NCBI RefSeq assembly: GCF_002979915.1
Contig: NZ_PCQA01000002.1
Span: 496,001-560,000 of the forward strand
Source: Arthrobacter sp. MYb213
GTDB taxonomy: Bacteria; Actinomycetota; Actinomycetes; Actinomycetales; Micrococcaceae
DNA length: 64,000 bases
Direction: 5' to 3'
Positions 26,268-35,280 of the stretch are shown here, piece after piece (position 1 is the stretch's first letter; the number at the start of each line of letters is the position of its first letter). A model generated the notes under the pieces. It had not been told where the DNA came from, made no database searches, and worked only from the letters and a program-made list of their open reading frames with translations. The position numbers were made by a program, and so were the translations under genes.

Positions 26268-27541
26268 TCTTCGGTTCCCTCGCGCCGTTGGTGCGGCAAG
26301 ATAATCTCTTTGAACTGTGTTCTCAGGGGCACAGCATCTGCGCGGAATCGTTGCCAGATAATCAGCGCCAGCACCGAGACTAACAACGAGAGTATGGCTC
26401 CGAACGCAACCGCAGCGCGTACCCCCAGCAGTTCGGCGATCCAACCCACTAAAGGCGCCCCGAGCGGCGTTCCGCCCTGCACCACCATCAGGTACAGCGC
26501 CAAGACCCGTGCGCGATACTTTGGTGGAACCGAGGTCTGCACCATGGTGTTACAACTGTTCAGGAACGTCAGCGAGCTAAGCCCCACCAACACTAAACTC
26601 GCGGCAAAAAGCAGGTAGTGCGGCATCACTGCGGACAATAAAGCCGTGGCGCCAAAGGCAATGCCACCACCAATGACAAAACGCCAACGTGGTCTGGAAC
26701 GGCGCGCCGCAAATAAAGCTCCGGCGAAGGTGCCGATGGCCATGATGCTACCCAGAATTCCGTATTCTGCCGCACCCACACCGTAAACTTCGGCGGCCAT
26801 CATCGCGTTGGTCAATTGGAAGTTCAGTCCGAAGGTGCCAATCACAAAGGCCATCGCAAAGATCAGCAAGAGATCTTTGCGGTTTTTCACGTATTTGAAC
26901 CCCTCGCGTACCTGTCCTTTAGCTCTCCTGACAGGTGTTGAGCGGCTCAGTTCGGAGATTTTCATGCTGCTCAAGGAGAAGAGCACCGCAAGGAAAGACA
27001 AGCCGTTGAGCAAGAAGGCTGGGCCGGTTCCCACCAACGCAATCACCGCGCCGGCGATGCCTGGCCCCGCCAACCGGGCGAGGTTGAAATTGGCGCTATT
27101 GAGCGCCACGGCGTTGGTTAGGTGCGTTCCTGGCACGATTTCGGACACAAATGCCTGCCGGGCTGGAGCGTCAAAGGCCGAGCCCACCCCCAGCAATGCG
27201 GCCAGCACATAGACATGCCACAGTTGCACCGTTCCGGTAATGACCAGGGTTCCCAAGACCAGCGCACACAAACCCATGAAAGTTTGAGTGACGAGCAAGA
27301 TCTTGCGCTTGTCATATCTATCGGCAATGAGCCCCGCGTAAGGTCCAAGAATCAGAATGGGCAGGAACTGTAAACCGGTGGTGATTCCGGTGGCTATCCC
27401 GTCGTGGTCGGTGAGCTCCGTGAGTACCAACCAGTCCTGGGCCACACGCTGCATCCATGTGCCGATATTAGAGACAAGTGCACCAATGACCCATAACCGA
27501 TAGTTCGGAACTTCTAGTGCCCGGAACATCCTGTTTGCCAC
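26264..27541 (-). CDS. MFS transporter, EntS-like (MFS_3) exporter
   Basis: A 425-residue transporter with 12 predicted helices. It opens with FRALEVPNYRLWVIGALVSN and GTWMQRVAQDWLVLTELT, the standard start of the MFS_3/EntS-type efflux family. The loop-2/3 motif GLIADRYDKRKIL follows, then GVGSAFDAPARQAFVSEIVP and SCNTMVQTSVPPKYRARVLALY in the second half. Substrate is unknown; relatives export siderophores, macrolides or other small molecules. It lies downstream of the thioredoxin-NHL gene but behind a hairpin, so it is probably its own unit. Confidence 0.87.
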   Translation of the reverse strand: MANRMFRALEVPNYRLWVIGALVSNIGTWMQRVAQDWLVLTELTDHDGIATGITTGLQFLPILILGPYAGLIADRYDKRKILLVTQTFMGLCALVLGTLVITGTVQLWHVYVLAALLGVGSAFDAPARQAFVSEIVPGTHLTNAVALNSANFNLARLAGPGIAGAVIALVGTGPAFLLNGLSFLAVLFSLSSMKISELSRSTPVRRAKGQVREGFKYVKNRKDLLLIFAMAFVIGTFGLNFQLTNAMMAAEVYGVGAAEYGILGSIMAIGTFAGALFAARRSRPRWRFVIGGGIAFGATALLSAVMPHYLLFAASLVLVGLSSLTFLNSCNTMVQTSVPPKYRARVLALYLMVVQGGTPLGAPLVGWIAELLGVRAAVAFGAILSLLVSVLALIIWQRFRADAVPLRTQFKEIILPHQRREGTED

Positions 27542-27650
27542 TACTTAGCTAGCCGATGCTGTACCGTTTCGGCTCCTCCTGTCGGCATCCAGTCTAACGA
27601 CTGCCTGGGATAAAATTGGTGAGGTTTCCTCAATTTCTTGGTTTTTAAAT

Positions 27651-27689
27651 GATCAAGGCGCGCTTCGCAAAGCAAAGCGCGCCTTGATC
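27651..27689 (-). terminator. Hairpin downstream of thioredoxin-NHL gene
   Basis: A 15-bp perfect inverted repeat (27651-27665 with 27675-27689, 9-base loop) lies 16 bases after the stop codon. On the minus strand it is followed by an A/T-rich stretch with few consecutive Ts. Confidence 0.75.
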
Positions 27690-27704
27690 TGGGATCCACT
27701 GTGA

Positions 27705-29621
27705 CTAATTCACTCCACGAAGATCCAACAAGAGTTCGTTATCTCCGGACTCATCGAGCTCCACCGGGATGCCCCAGTCTTGCTGGTAGAGGTGGCAGGC
27801 TGCATGATCTGGAATTTCTCCGCCAGGTTCCCCATCACAGGCCGCGGCACGGGCTGTAATGTGCAATACGCCGACGCTCACCTCGGGGTTTAGCTTCAAG
27901 GTCCGGGTCAAACCAATAGAAGTGCCACCACCGTCAAGAAGCAGCTCTTCGGGACTGGACGAAATCTTCAACTGCGTGGGATCTCCCCAACGGTCATCGA
28001 GTTTCTGTCCCTTAGGTGCCGCAAAGCGCACCACGATCTCGTGCTGACCGGCCTGCACCTTAGTCTTTGGACGTTGGGTCTGGCTTGCGCCCTCGTCGAC
28101 GACCAGCGCTTCGGCAGGCACCGGAATACGGATCAGTTGGTGGGTGTTGGTTTCCACCACCAGCAGTACCGGAGCGCCATCCACCGAGTCGTCCAGCAAT
28201 ACATCTGCCGGTTCCTTCAGCCCCTTGGCCAGGGTAGAAACCATTTGCGTCACCGGATCAAAGCGGCGCACGGCGCCGTTGTATGAATCTGCCACAGCAA
28301 TAGAACCGTCGGGCAGTGCGGTTACACCCAGTGGGTGCTGCAGGCGAGCCTGGTCCGCTTCACCATCGCGGAAACCAAAGTCGAACAGTCCTGCACCAAT
28401 GGCGGTGTGGACCTTGATGACCTCGCCGTGCCCGTCAATTTCCAAACGACGCAAAGCGCTGGTCTCCGAATCGGCAACCCACACATCATCATTGGTGTCC
28501 AAGGTCAGCCCGGAAGGCTGGGCAAACCATGCTTCCAATGGTGCGCCATCGGACAGACCTTCTAATCCACTACCGGCGTACACATGCAAGGCACTGGTCA
28601 GCGGGTCAAAGGAGAAGATTTGGTGGGTTCCAGCCATCGCGATGATGACCTTGCCCGATGGGTGATAGAGCACGTCCCACGGTGAGGACAACGAAACGTT
28701 CAACGAGTCAGTGCCCAAGTCAGTGGGCTGGTGTTCCTGGCGAGCGTTTTCCGCATCCAGCAGACGCTGCACTCCGTTGCCAGCTAGCGTACCTACCTCG
28801 CCGGTGCTCAGGTTCACCGAGCGCAAGCGGTGGTTGACGGTATCTGCAACGATTACGTCGTAGCCAACCTTCGCGGCAAGCTCGGTGGGCAGTGCGGTCA
28901 GACCCTGCAGTTCATTAAACTGAGCGCTTTGTGCATCTCCGTCGGCATAACCTTTAACCCCGGCGCCGATGGTGCGCACCACGGTGCTCAGATCATTCCC
29001 TAGTTCTACCAAACGGTGGTGACCGGAGTCGCCGACCAGGAAATTACCGTTCGCCAAGGCGATGGTTTTGCCGGGGAATCGTAGGTCTCCCTCGCGGGCT
29101 TCGGGCGCCACGTAGGGACCGCTTCCACGGTGCAAGGTGCCCTTGGCTTCGTGTTCGGCGACTAGTTCATCAACTAGTGAGCCCAGGCCCTGAGCATGGC
29201 CTTCACCGGAGAGGTGCGCCACGATGTAGCCTTCGGGATCCAAGACCACCAGTGTTGGCCAGGCGCGCGCGCCGTAGGCCTGCCAGGTGACAAGCTCTGG
29301 ATCGTCAAGTACCGGGTGGTGAATTTCGTAGCGTTCCACGGCGGCAGCCAGTGCGTCTGGGTCTGCCTCGTGCTCAAACTTTGGGGAGTGCACGCCAACG
29401 GTCACTAACACGTCGGCGTATTTTGCCTCAAGGGGACGCAGTTCGTCCAACACGTGAAGGCAGTTAATGCAGCAGAAGGTCCAAAAATCGAGGAGCACAA
29501 TCTTGCCACGGAGAGCTTCGAGATTCAGTTGTTCGCCACCGGTGTTCAACCAGTTGCGACCCAACAGCTCGCTGGCCCTCACCTTGTAGTTTGCGCGTAC
29601 TGAATCGGAAGTTGCACTCAT
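27705..29621 (-). CDS. Thioredoxin-like / NHL-repeat fusion protein
   Basis: A 638-residue protein without a signal peptide. Residues about 15-155 are a thioredoxin/TlpA fold with the active-site region LLDFWTFCCINCLHVLDEL (C51-I-N-C54, preceded by an extra Cys50) and the cis-Pro region AYGARAWPTLVVLDPEG. From about 185 to 500 come six-bladed NHL-type beta-propeller repeats (FLVGDSGHHRLVEL, VIVADTVNHRLRSV, VWVADSETSALRRL, IAVADSYNGAVRRF). The last 130 residues form a DipZ-C/FHA-like strand-rich domain. The family is annotated as NHL domain-containing thioredoxin. Partner and redox role are unknown. It lies downstream of copper-handling genes. Confidence 0.88.
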   Translation of the reverse strand: MSATSDSVRANYKVRASELLGRNWLNTGGEQLNLEALRGKIVLLDFWTFCCINCLHVLDELRPLEAKYADVLVTVGVHSPKFEHEADPDALAAAVERYEIHHPVLDDPELVTWQAYGARAWPTLVVLDPEGYIVAHLSGEGHAQGLGSLVDELVAEHEAKGTLHRGSGPYVAPEAREGDLRFPGKTIALANGNFLVGDSGHHRLVELGNDLSTVVRTIGAGVKGYADGDAQSAQFNELQGLTALPTELAAKVGYDVIVADTVNHRLRSVNLSTGEVGTLAGNGVQRLLDAENARQEHQPTDLGTDSLNVSLSSPWDVLYHPSGKVIIAMAGTHQIFSFDPLTSALHVYAGSGLEGLSDGAPLEAWFAQPSGLTLDTNDDVWVADSETSALRRLEIDGHGEVIKVHTAIGAGLFDFGFRDGEADQARLQHPLGVTALPDGSIAVADSYNGAVRRFDPVTQMVSTLAKGLKEPADVLLDDSVDGAPVLLVVETNTHQLIRIPVPAEALVVDEGASQTQRPKTKVQAGQHEIVVRFAAPKGQKLDDRWGDPTQLKISSSPEELLLDGGGTSIGLTRTLKLNPEVSVGVLHITARAAACDGEPGGEIPDHAACHLYQQDWGIPVELDESGDNELLLDLRGVN

Positions 29622-29726
29622 GATGGTCCTTTCAAGGCGACTTCACTATCTAAATGCGACAGTGAAGTATTAATTATCCTCCACTGGACTTTCACCGCCG
29701 AAGAGTATGAAGCGATGCTAAGCCAG

Positions 29727-30494
29727 TTACAGCTGTGAAACGGCGGTGTCCAAGATGGTCTTGGCCACTTCTTTGAATTGTTGTTCGGCCAGAGAGACGG
29801 TGGACATGAACGAAACCATGACCACGTAGTCGCCCTTGCTTTGCATAAGAACCAGCGATTCGCGAGCGTTCGCGGAGTCCCCGGTGCGTGTGTAATACAA
29901 CTGAGAGTCAACGTCGGATATTCCGGGGCTGGAGAATTTCAATGTTTCGGTGAAATCCAGCCCATTGAGCTTCACACTTTTACACTCGGTACGAATTTCA
30001 AGCACTGTCTTGTAATGATCTTCGAGCTTCTGCTGGTTGGTCACCTTGGCCACTTCGATAGAGCCCGCAATATTTTGCGCTTCGTTGGTGAAATCGGTGC
30101 GAGCGGCTTCGGTGCCCATTTGAGCCGGTGACCAATTCAGGTCTTCGACTGGTTTTGAACACTGGGAGGGCAGCACCACGACATCATTGAGGGTGTCAGT
30201 AGGCGGTACCGCCAGGCCTTTGAGCTCCTCGGGCGAAATTTGACGTGAATTCGGGAAACCTAAGGTTGCCGCCATGACCGAACCGGTCGAGGCGATAAAT
30301 TGTGCCCGCGTCATTTCTTCTGCCGTATTACTCGGCGCCGTGCTATGTGTGCTTGGCTCCGCGGGCTGCTCTGTAGCCTTTTGATGAGTTAGGTCATCGG
30401 GCATCTCGCCACCGGTTTCTGGTGCGGTACACGAGGATAGTAGTAACCCACCGGCCAGCATAACCGCCGTTAGCTTCCATAGCTTAGCGGCCAC
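29727..30494 (-). CDS. Putative lipoprotein of unknown function
   Basis: A 255-residue protein starting at GTG with GGGAGA upstream. The lipobox is LLLSSCTAPE (Cys about residue 22), followed by a 40-residue Pro/Thr/Ser/Glu-rich linker. The globular part has two cysteines (PSQCSKP and TECKSVK) about 57 residues apart, a possible disulfide. Its layout (strands, then SLVLMQSKGDYVVMVSF and a C-terminal helix) is reminiscent of the extracellular sensor domain of PknH-type proteins. That resemblance is only a guess. It overlaps the end of the copD-ctaG gene by 11 bases, so it belongs to the same transcript. Confidence 0.7.
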   Translation of the reverse strand: MAAKLWKLTAVMLAGGLLLSSCTAPETGGEMPDDLTHQKATEQPAEPSTHSTAPSNTAEEMTRAQFIASTGSVMAATLGFPNSRQISPEELKGLAVPPTDTLNDVVVLPSQCSKPVEDLNWSPAQMGTEAARTDFTNEAQNIAGSIEVAKVTNQQKLEDHYKTVLEIRTECKSVKLNGLDFTETLKFSSPGISDVDSQLYYTRTGDSANARESLVLMQSKGDYVVMVSFMSTVSLAEQQFKEVAKTILDTAVSQL

Positions 30495-32598
30495 GGTGTT
30501 CTCCCTTAGTTTCTTGCTGTTTCATCTGTGCAAACATCTGGTTATAGGCCTCCAGCTCGGCGTCCCCATCACGCTCTGCCTGACGGTCATAACGTTTGGT
30601 GTCCTTTTTGTCCTGTCGTAGCCACGAAACCACCACGAGGATGGCTAGGACCAGGGTCGGCACCTCGCCAATGGCCCACATCGCGCCGGCACCAACAACT
30701 TGGTCTTCCATTGCCGTGCCACCCCAGGTGCGCCCCATATTGCCGAACCAGTCCGGAGCCAAGAGGTTTTCGCTGCCCATCATTGCTACACCGAAGAACG
30801 CGTGGAAAGCTACGGTAGCAAGCAACACAATCAGCCGCATCGGATACGGGTAACGCTTGGGAATTGGGTCGGCATCCACCAGCGACAAGGCGAAGATGTA
30901 GCCGGTCAGCAAGAAGTGCAGGTTCATCAATTCGTGCCCCGCGTGGTACTTCATGGCGATTTCGAGAATCGGGGTGAAGTAAAAAACGACAATTGATCCG
31001 GCGAACATGACGGCCGCGAAAATCGGATGGGTGACTACCGCCGAATACCTCGAATGCACCGCCCACAGGATCCATTCACGCGGTCCTCGGGTTCCATCGG
31101 TTCGTGAACCCAAGACCTTCAGCGCCAAGGTGACCGGGGTGCCTAGCACCAAGAAAATCGGGGCAATCATGGTCAATGACATGTGGTCAACCATGTGCAC
31201 CGAGAACTGCACCTTGCCGTAGACGGACAGGGCACCGCTGGTGATGTAGAAGAGCACCACTAAGCCGATAATCCAGCTAAACAGCCGAGGGAAACTTGGT
31301 TTGTCCCCGCGACGGCGCAGAATAATAAAGGCCCACACATACAGTGCCAGCAAGAAGAAGCAGATTGCGACCCATAACCAGTCCCACCGCCAGACGGTGA
31401 ACCAGCTTGCGGTGTTCGGCGCTGGTGGTAGTTCATAGCCTGTCAGCAAACGAGCAGGGGTTGCATCCGCTGGCGGCTGATCATCGGTTGGTGGTGCGGT
31501 ACGCGCCAGCACCGTCGCCAATGACATGGTCGCGCCCATCAGAATTAGTTCAGCTGTCACGATCCGCCATGCGGCGGCTAGCGCGGTGAACTTACCTGCC
31601 AGCAATTGCGGAATGACCTGTCGGCGATGCATAAGCCCTAGGAAGCCAAGCGCTAAGGTCAAGATGACCTTGGCAATAACAACGAGGCCATATTTGGAGA
31701 ACCACTGATCAAATTCGGTAATCCGGATCGTGGCTGAGGCGAGCCCGGATCCTGCCATCAAGATGATGGCGAACGTTGCCAGGGCTGAAAAACGGCTGAG
31801 TACTACGCCAGCAAGTACCGGTCGTGTCTCATATCGGCCGGGCGCTTTACTGGACAGCGTTGGAGAGAGCAAAGCCAAGACGACAATGCCACCGAACCAA
31901 ATAACCACTGCTACCAGGTGTAAGGCTATGGAGTTCACCGCACCGTAGTGGTCGTCTCCGCCGGCTGCGTGCCCGATAAATGCCATGGGAATTATGCCGA
32001 ACAGCGAGAACACCGCGGCAAGTCCCACTCCTGTGTGCGAACGTAGCGCCAACGCTAAGGAGCTGGTGATCGCCGCGATAACGATCATCCATGCCCATGC
32101 CCGGCCGGTGGCAAGCTGCAGAATATAGTCGAGGATCGCTGCGGTGTAGCTTGGGTCTAGGTTCATTGGCACACCGGCCAGATCCCAGAAGGTCAATAGC
32201 AAGACGGTAGCCGCGGCAAGCGTCCACACCATTCCGGCGCCGGCAGCGATATTCATGGCACGAGTGAAAGCCGGGTGACTCTGCCCGACCTCAATTCGCC
32301 CATCATCCGCGCTGGCACGCCGAACTTTTGTAGTCCGGGGAAGTATGACCGCCGCAAATATCAGTGCCGCCACGGTGATAGCCATGGCACTGTGATGAAT
32401 TGCGCGAGATATTGGCAAAGCCCACCGCACAAATGCCCCGGGGTCAGCTAGCTCACTGGGAACCGCAATACCGGTGAAGAGCGCTGCACTAAGAAAAACG
32501 ATCGCCATTACAGGGATCGCCAGAATCAGGTAGCGCGAAATGGAGAGTTTCTGCGGCGCCGTGGCTTGAGCCGGTGGCTTTGGTATTTGAGTGGCCAT
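30484..32598 (-). CDS. CopD copper transport domain fused to CtaG (cytochrome c oxidase assembly) domain
   Basis: A 704-residue polytopic membrane protein. The N-terminal half (about 20-370) matches CopD/YcnJ-type copper resistance proteins, with HHSAMAITVAALIFA, HAAGGDDHYGAVNSIALHLVAVVIWFGG and a final helix before a Pro-rich loop at about 370. The C-terminal half (about 395-665) is a caa3_CtaG domain: HMVDHMSLTMIAPIFLVLG, HAGHELMNLHFLLTGYIF and LVDADPIPKR. The repeated His/Met motifs in membrane are the expected copper ligands. The protein should move or deliver copper across the membrane toward cytochrome oxidase. A His/Lys/Glu-rich hydrophilic tail ends it. Confidence 0.9.
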   Translation of the reverse strand: MATQIPKPPAQATAPQKLSISRYLILAIPVMAIVFLSAALFTGIAVPSELADPGAFVRWALPISRAIHHSAMAITVAALIFAAVILPRTTKVRRASADDGRIEVGQSHPAFTRAMNIAAGAGMVWTLAAATVLLLTFWDLAGVPMNLDPSYTAAILDYILQLATGRAWAWMIVIAAITSSLALALRSHTGVGLAAVFSLFGIIPMAFIGHAAGGDDHYGAVNSIALHLVAVVIWFGGIVVLALLSPTLSSKAPGRYETRPVLAGVVLSRFSALATFAIILMAGSGLASATIRITEFDQWFSKYGLVVIAKVILTLALGFLGLMHRRQVIPQLLAGKFTALAAAWRIVTAELILMGATMSLATVLARTAPPTDDQPPADATPARLLTGYELPPAPNTASWFTVWRWDWLWVAICFFLLALYVWAFIILRRRGDKPSFPRLFSWIIGLVVLFYITSGALSVYGKVQFSVHMVDHMSLTMIAPIFLVLGTPVTLALKVLGSRTDGTRGPREWILWAVHSRYSAVVTHPIFAAVMFAGSIVVFYFTPILEIAMKYHAGHELMNLHFLLTGYIFALSLVDADPIPKRYPYPMRLIVLLATVAFHAFFGVAMMGSENLLAPDWFGNMGRTWGGTAMEDQVVGAGAMWAIGEVPTLVLAILVVVSWLRQDKKDTKRYDRQAERDGDAELEAYNQMFAQMKQQETKGEHRGR

Positions 32599-32657
32599 AA
32601 CCTCTCCATCATCTCACTTGCATTTACCCCGGGATTAATCGGGTAGGGCTTTTCCTA

Positions 32658-32690
32658 TGGTGAGGCGGTGCATCTCACACCGCCTCACCA
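32658..32690 (-). terminator. Hairpin after DyP peroxidase gene
   Basis: A 13-bp perfect stem (32658-32670 with 32678-32690, loop CATCTCA) begins 16 bases past the DyP stop codon. It lacks a clear T-tract, so read-through into the CopD-CtaG gene remains possible. Confidence 0.65.
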
Positions 32691-32705
32691 CATTGCTACG
32701 TGCGG

Positions 32706-33917
32706 CTAAGTACTAGCGGTGAATAAGAACTCTCCCAAGTACTCTCCTTCGCGGACTCCGGGCAGGATCGCATAGATAGCCGAGCCCACATGTGTAGTCC
32801 ACTCGTTGAGCGCATCAAGCTGAGCTAACCGCTGCTGCACCGGAATGAAACTGGTACGTGGATCTCGCTGATAGGACGCAAAGATGAGCCCCGAACCATT
32901 CTCCGCGTGATAGTTGTACCCGCGTCGCCACAGGACCTCGGCACCGCTGGAAGGTTTGGCCCTAGCAACATGCGCGTGCGCGGCGATGGCCGGTAAACCC
33001 ATAGCGTTCACTGCCTGTAGGTCCACCGGGTCGCTGAGCGAATCACCAGACAGCGGAGATCCATCACTTTGCCGCCGTCCGAGCGCAAAGTCTCGTCCGG
33101 TCCGGTCCACTTCATCCCATTTATCCAGGTTCATTTCGATGCGACGCAGCACCAAGACGGTGCCCGCTGGGCTCCAGCTTGGGTCCTGATCATCACCAAA
33201 CACCGCAAGTTCACGCGCTTGGCCGGTGGGATTATTCGTCCCATCGAGTTGTCCAAAGAGATTGCGAAAACCTTGACCTTCTCGCACGGTCTGCGCCGCA
33301 TGGGTGAAACCAGTCTGGGTAAACAGTTCTTCGGTAATGCCCCGCAGATTTTTGCGCAAGGCACGCACCGCATGATGTAGGACTGTGGGGTCCTGCGCAC
33401 AACACTGAATTATCAGATCACTCTGTCCGTACCGCGGGTCAAGCTTTTCACCAGTAAATGGCGGCAACGCGCCGACCTCTGCCGCGCTCTGCCCTAAAAG
33501 ATCGAGTATCACCGGCCCCAGACCCACGGTCACCGTGAGTTGTGCCGCCGCGTGAGACATTTCTGGCTCAGTATCTGCAAGCACTCCCCTGCCGGAGACT
33601 AAGCGTTCAATATCCGAACTGAGCATTTGCAGTATCGAACGAATCTTTTCGATTCGTTCGGACTTTTTGAGCCCATCGAAGTGAACATTGCTACCCAGGA
33701 AAACCGCGTGAGCTTGTGGTTCGGTGAGAATTCCCGCCTGATATTTACCGTGGAATGCAGCGAATTGTGTGTGCGGGTTTTCCACGGCTAAGGCTTCAGG
33801 TATTTCATCGGCAGTGGCCCTGCCGACACCAAATCCGGCAAAGACTCCGCCCAAGGCGGCCGCCGCGGAACCTCCGAGAATCACCCTGCGTGAGGGGTGG
33901 AGATTTGCGCTGGTCAC
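32706..33917 (-). CDS. Tat-exported Dyp-type heme peroxidase
   Basis: A 403-residue protein. The N-terminus has a twin-arginine signal (SRRVILGGSAAAALGG, RR at 10-11, cleavage near ATA-DE), so the enzyme is folded with heme in the cytoplasm and exported. DyP hallmarks are GQLDGTNNP (GxxDG with catalytic Asp225), proximal heme His316 in AHVARA, and the distal Arg in LWRRGYNY (331-332). The domain layout is that of EfeB-like class P/A enzymes. The usual efeU/efeO partners of EfeB are absent, and it directly follows the PCuAC gene (stop and start abut), linking it to copper handling. Substrate is unknown. Confidence 0.9.
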   Translation of the reverse strand: MTSANLHPSRRVILGGSAAAALGGVFAGFGVGRATADEIPEALAVENPHTQFAAFHGKYQAGILTEPQAHAVFLGSNVHFDGLKKSERIEKIRSILQMLSSDIERLVSGRGVLADTEPEMSHAAAQLTVTVGLGPVILDLLGQSAAEVGALPPFTGEKLDPRYGQSDLIIQCCAQDPTVLHHAVRALRKNLRGITEELFTQTGFTHAAQTVREGQGFRNLFGQLDGTNNPTGQARELAVFGDDQDPSWSPAGTVLVLRRIEMNLDKWDEVDRTGRDFALGRRQSDGSPLSGDSLSDPVDLQAVNAMGLPAIAAHAHVARAKPSSGAEVLWRRGYNYHAENGSGLIFASYQRDPRTSFIPVQQRLAQLDALNEWTTHVGSAIYAILPGVREGEYLGEFLFTAST

Positions 33918-34466
33918 TTAGTGACTCCCGTGATCTTCGTGTTCGTCCGCGGAGCCGTGGTAACTTTCGTTGGCGCCGCTGAAGTTACGAATAGGGAATT
34001 GCACTTGGGTTTTGCTTCCGTCACTGAATTCCAATTGCAAGGTCGAGGTTTGTGACGCGACGAGAGGACTCTTTAGATCCATGAACATAAAGTGCGTTCC
34101 GCCAGGCGCCAGGACTACGTCTTCACCCGGATTGATGAGCAGGGCGCCTTCGTGTTGCTTCATCGCAGCCTTAGTACCTTGACCTTCGGTGTCATGAATT
34201 TCAATCACGGTATTGGCGCTCAGGTCTGTGACGCGTTCAAGTTCAAGCTTTGATTCCCCTGCATTGTGCAGCGTTCCGAAGGCAGCGCTCATGCCCTTTT
34301 CTGCTGCTTTCGCCCAGGTTTCATTGGTGCGAAGATTCTCTGCTTGAGTGCTCTGTACTTGCTCGCTGGCTCCAGCAGGAGTGACTGCATCCGTGTTTTG
34401 GGCACAACCGCTCAACAAGACTGCTGCGCAAATGGTCAGGGTGGTGGCGAATTTGAAATTTTTCAT
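33918..34466 (-). CDS. PCu(A)C-family periplasmic copper chaperone, lipoprotein
   Basis: 182 residues from ATG MKNFKFATTL; a longer frame to 34562 lacks signal logic. The lipobox is VLLSGCAQ (Cys21). The copper site pattern is present: H91 in IEIHDTEG, M102, and THFMFMDL with H125, M127 and M129, matching the H-M-x10-M-x21-H-x-M family scheme only loosely in spacing. The C-terminus is a His/Asp/Glu tail (YHGSADEHEDHGSH) that could bind additional metal. In other bacteria such proteins deliver Cu(I) to the CuA centre of cytochrome oxidase. It directly precedes the DyP gene. Confidence 0.88.
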   Translation of the reverse strand: MKNFKFATTLTICAAVLLSGCAQNTDAVTPAGASEQVQSTQAENLRTNETWAKAAEKGMSAAFGTLHNAGESKLELERVTDLSANTVIEIHDTEGQGTKAAMKQHEGALLINPGEDVVLAPGGTHFMFMDLKSPLVASQTSTLQLEFSDGSKTQVQFPIRNFSGANESYHGSADEHEDHGSH

Positions 34467-34621
34467 TGCTCTGTCAGCTTTCGCTCGCTCGCAAGGCCGA
34501 GGTTTCCTCCGGTGAATTGGGCATGTGAAGTCATGCGCTCGGGCAACCGGTATTACCGGCATCCGTCGCCTTGCGAAGAAATGTTGTGGAGTTGGTAGTA
34601 ATGCGCGGTGGGCGCAAGCGC

Positions 34622-35221
34622 CTACTTATTCTGGCGAGTGAACTTCACCAGCACGGCGATTGCTGCACCGAGGATTGCAATGCCAACGATGACCCAAATG
34701 ACCGGGCTAATCTGGGATCCGAGCTGCTGAATTGGTTCGTTGTTTTGTTCGGCTGGTGCCGACGGTGCCGGTGCATTGGTGACCGAATCATTGGGCGTTG
34801 CGCTGGCAGCTACCGGCAGTTTGACGGTGAAGTTGAAGCTCTCTTCGATTGGGTGTCCATCTGAGGAGACCACGCGGTAAACAAGCTTGTACGTTCCCGA
34901 AGCAAGTTTTTTCTCCGGTACTACGGTGACGTTCTTGCCCTTGGTAGTCACTTCGCTGGCCAGCTTGGTGCCGTCTTCGGCGCTCAAGGCCACCACGGAA
35001 GTGTCTGCACCAGCGAGCTGCTGCAGTTCACCGGAGAAATCCAATTCGATCTTTTCGGGAGATTTAGTCACTGTCGAGCCAGCGGCCGGGTCTGAGGAGA
35101 TCAGCTCGTCATGTGCCGAAGCTGCGCTGACGCTGCTAAAGACAGCGACGAGGGCTATCAAAATGGCCGCTGAAAGCCGGGCCAAAAGTGTGCGGGAGTG
35201 CTGTAGAGCAAGGGAGTTCAA
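34622..35221 (-). CDS. copC: CopC-domain copper-binding protein with membrane anchor
   Basis: A 199-residue protein. The signal peptide ends VSAASA-H, leaving His37 as the mature N-terminal residue. With D121 and H123 in VSSDGHPIEESFNF it makes the Cu(II) site of CopC. The beta-sandwich domain spans about 37-136. After a Pro/Ala/Asn linker, a C-terminal helix (about 172-192, VIWVIVGIAILGAAIAVLV) anchors it in the membrane facing out, as in many Gram-positive CopC proteins. It is next to the PCuAC gene (155-bp gap) and in the same orientation as CopD. Confidence 0.92.
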   Translation of the reverse strand: MNSLALQHSRTLLARLSAAILIALVAVFSSVSAASAHDELISSDPAAGSTVTKSPEKIELDFSGELQQLAGADTSVVALSAEDGTKLASEVTTKGKNVTVVPEKKLASGTYKLVYRVVSSDGHPIEESFNFTVKLPVAASATPNDSVTNAPAPSAPAEQNNEPIQQLGSQISPVIWVIVGIAILGAAIAVLVKFTRQNK

Positions 35222-35280
35222 AATATTCCTTCCAAATGATCATGTACCGGGGGTGCACAATCGGAGTGTATTGAGTCGTT

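Noticed and set aside
32706-33917. Calling the DyP enzyme part of an EfeUOB iron importer
   Set aside because: No ferrous permease or EfeO-like gene is adjacent; neighbours are copper proteins, so the EfeB label was not used.
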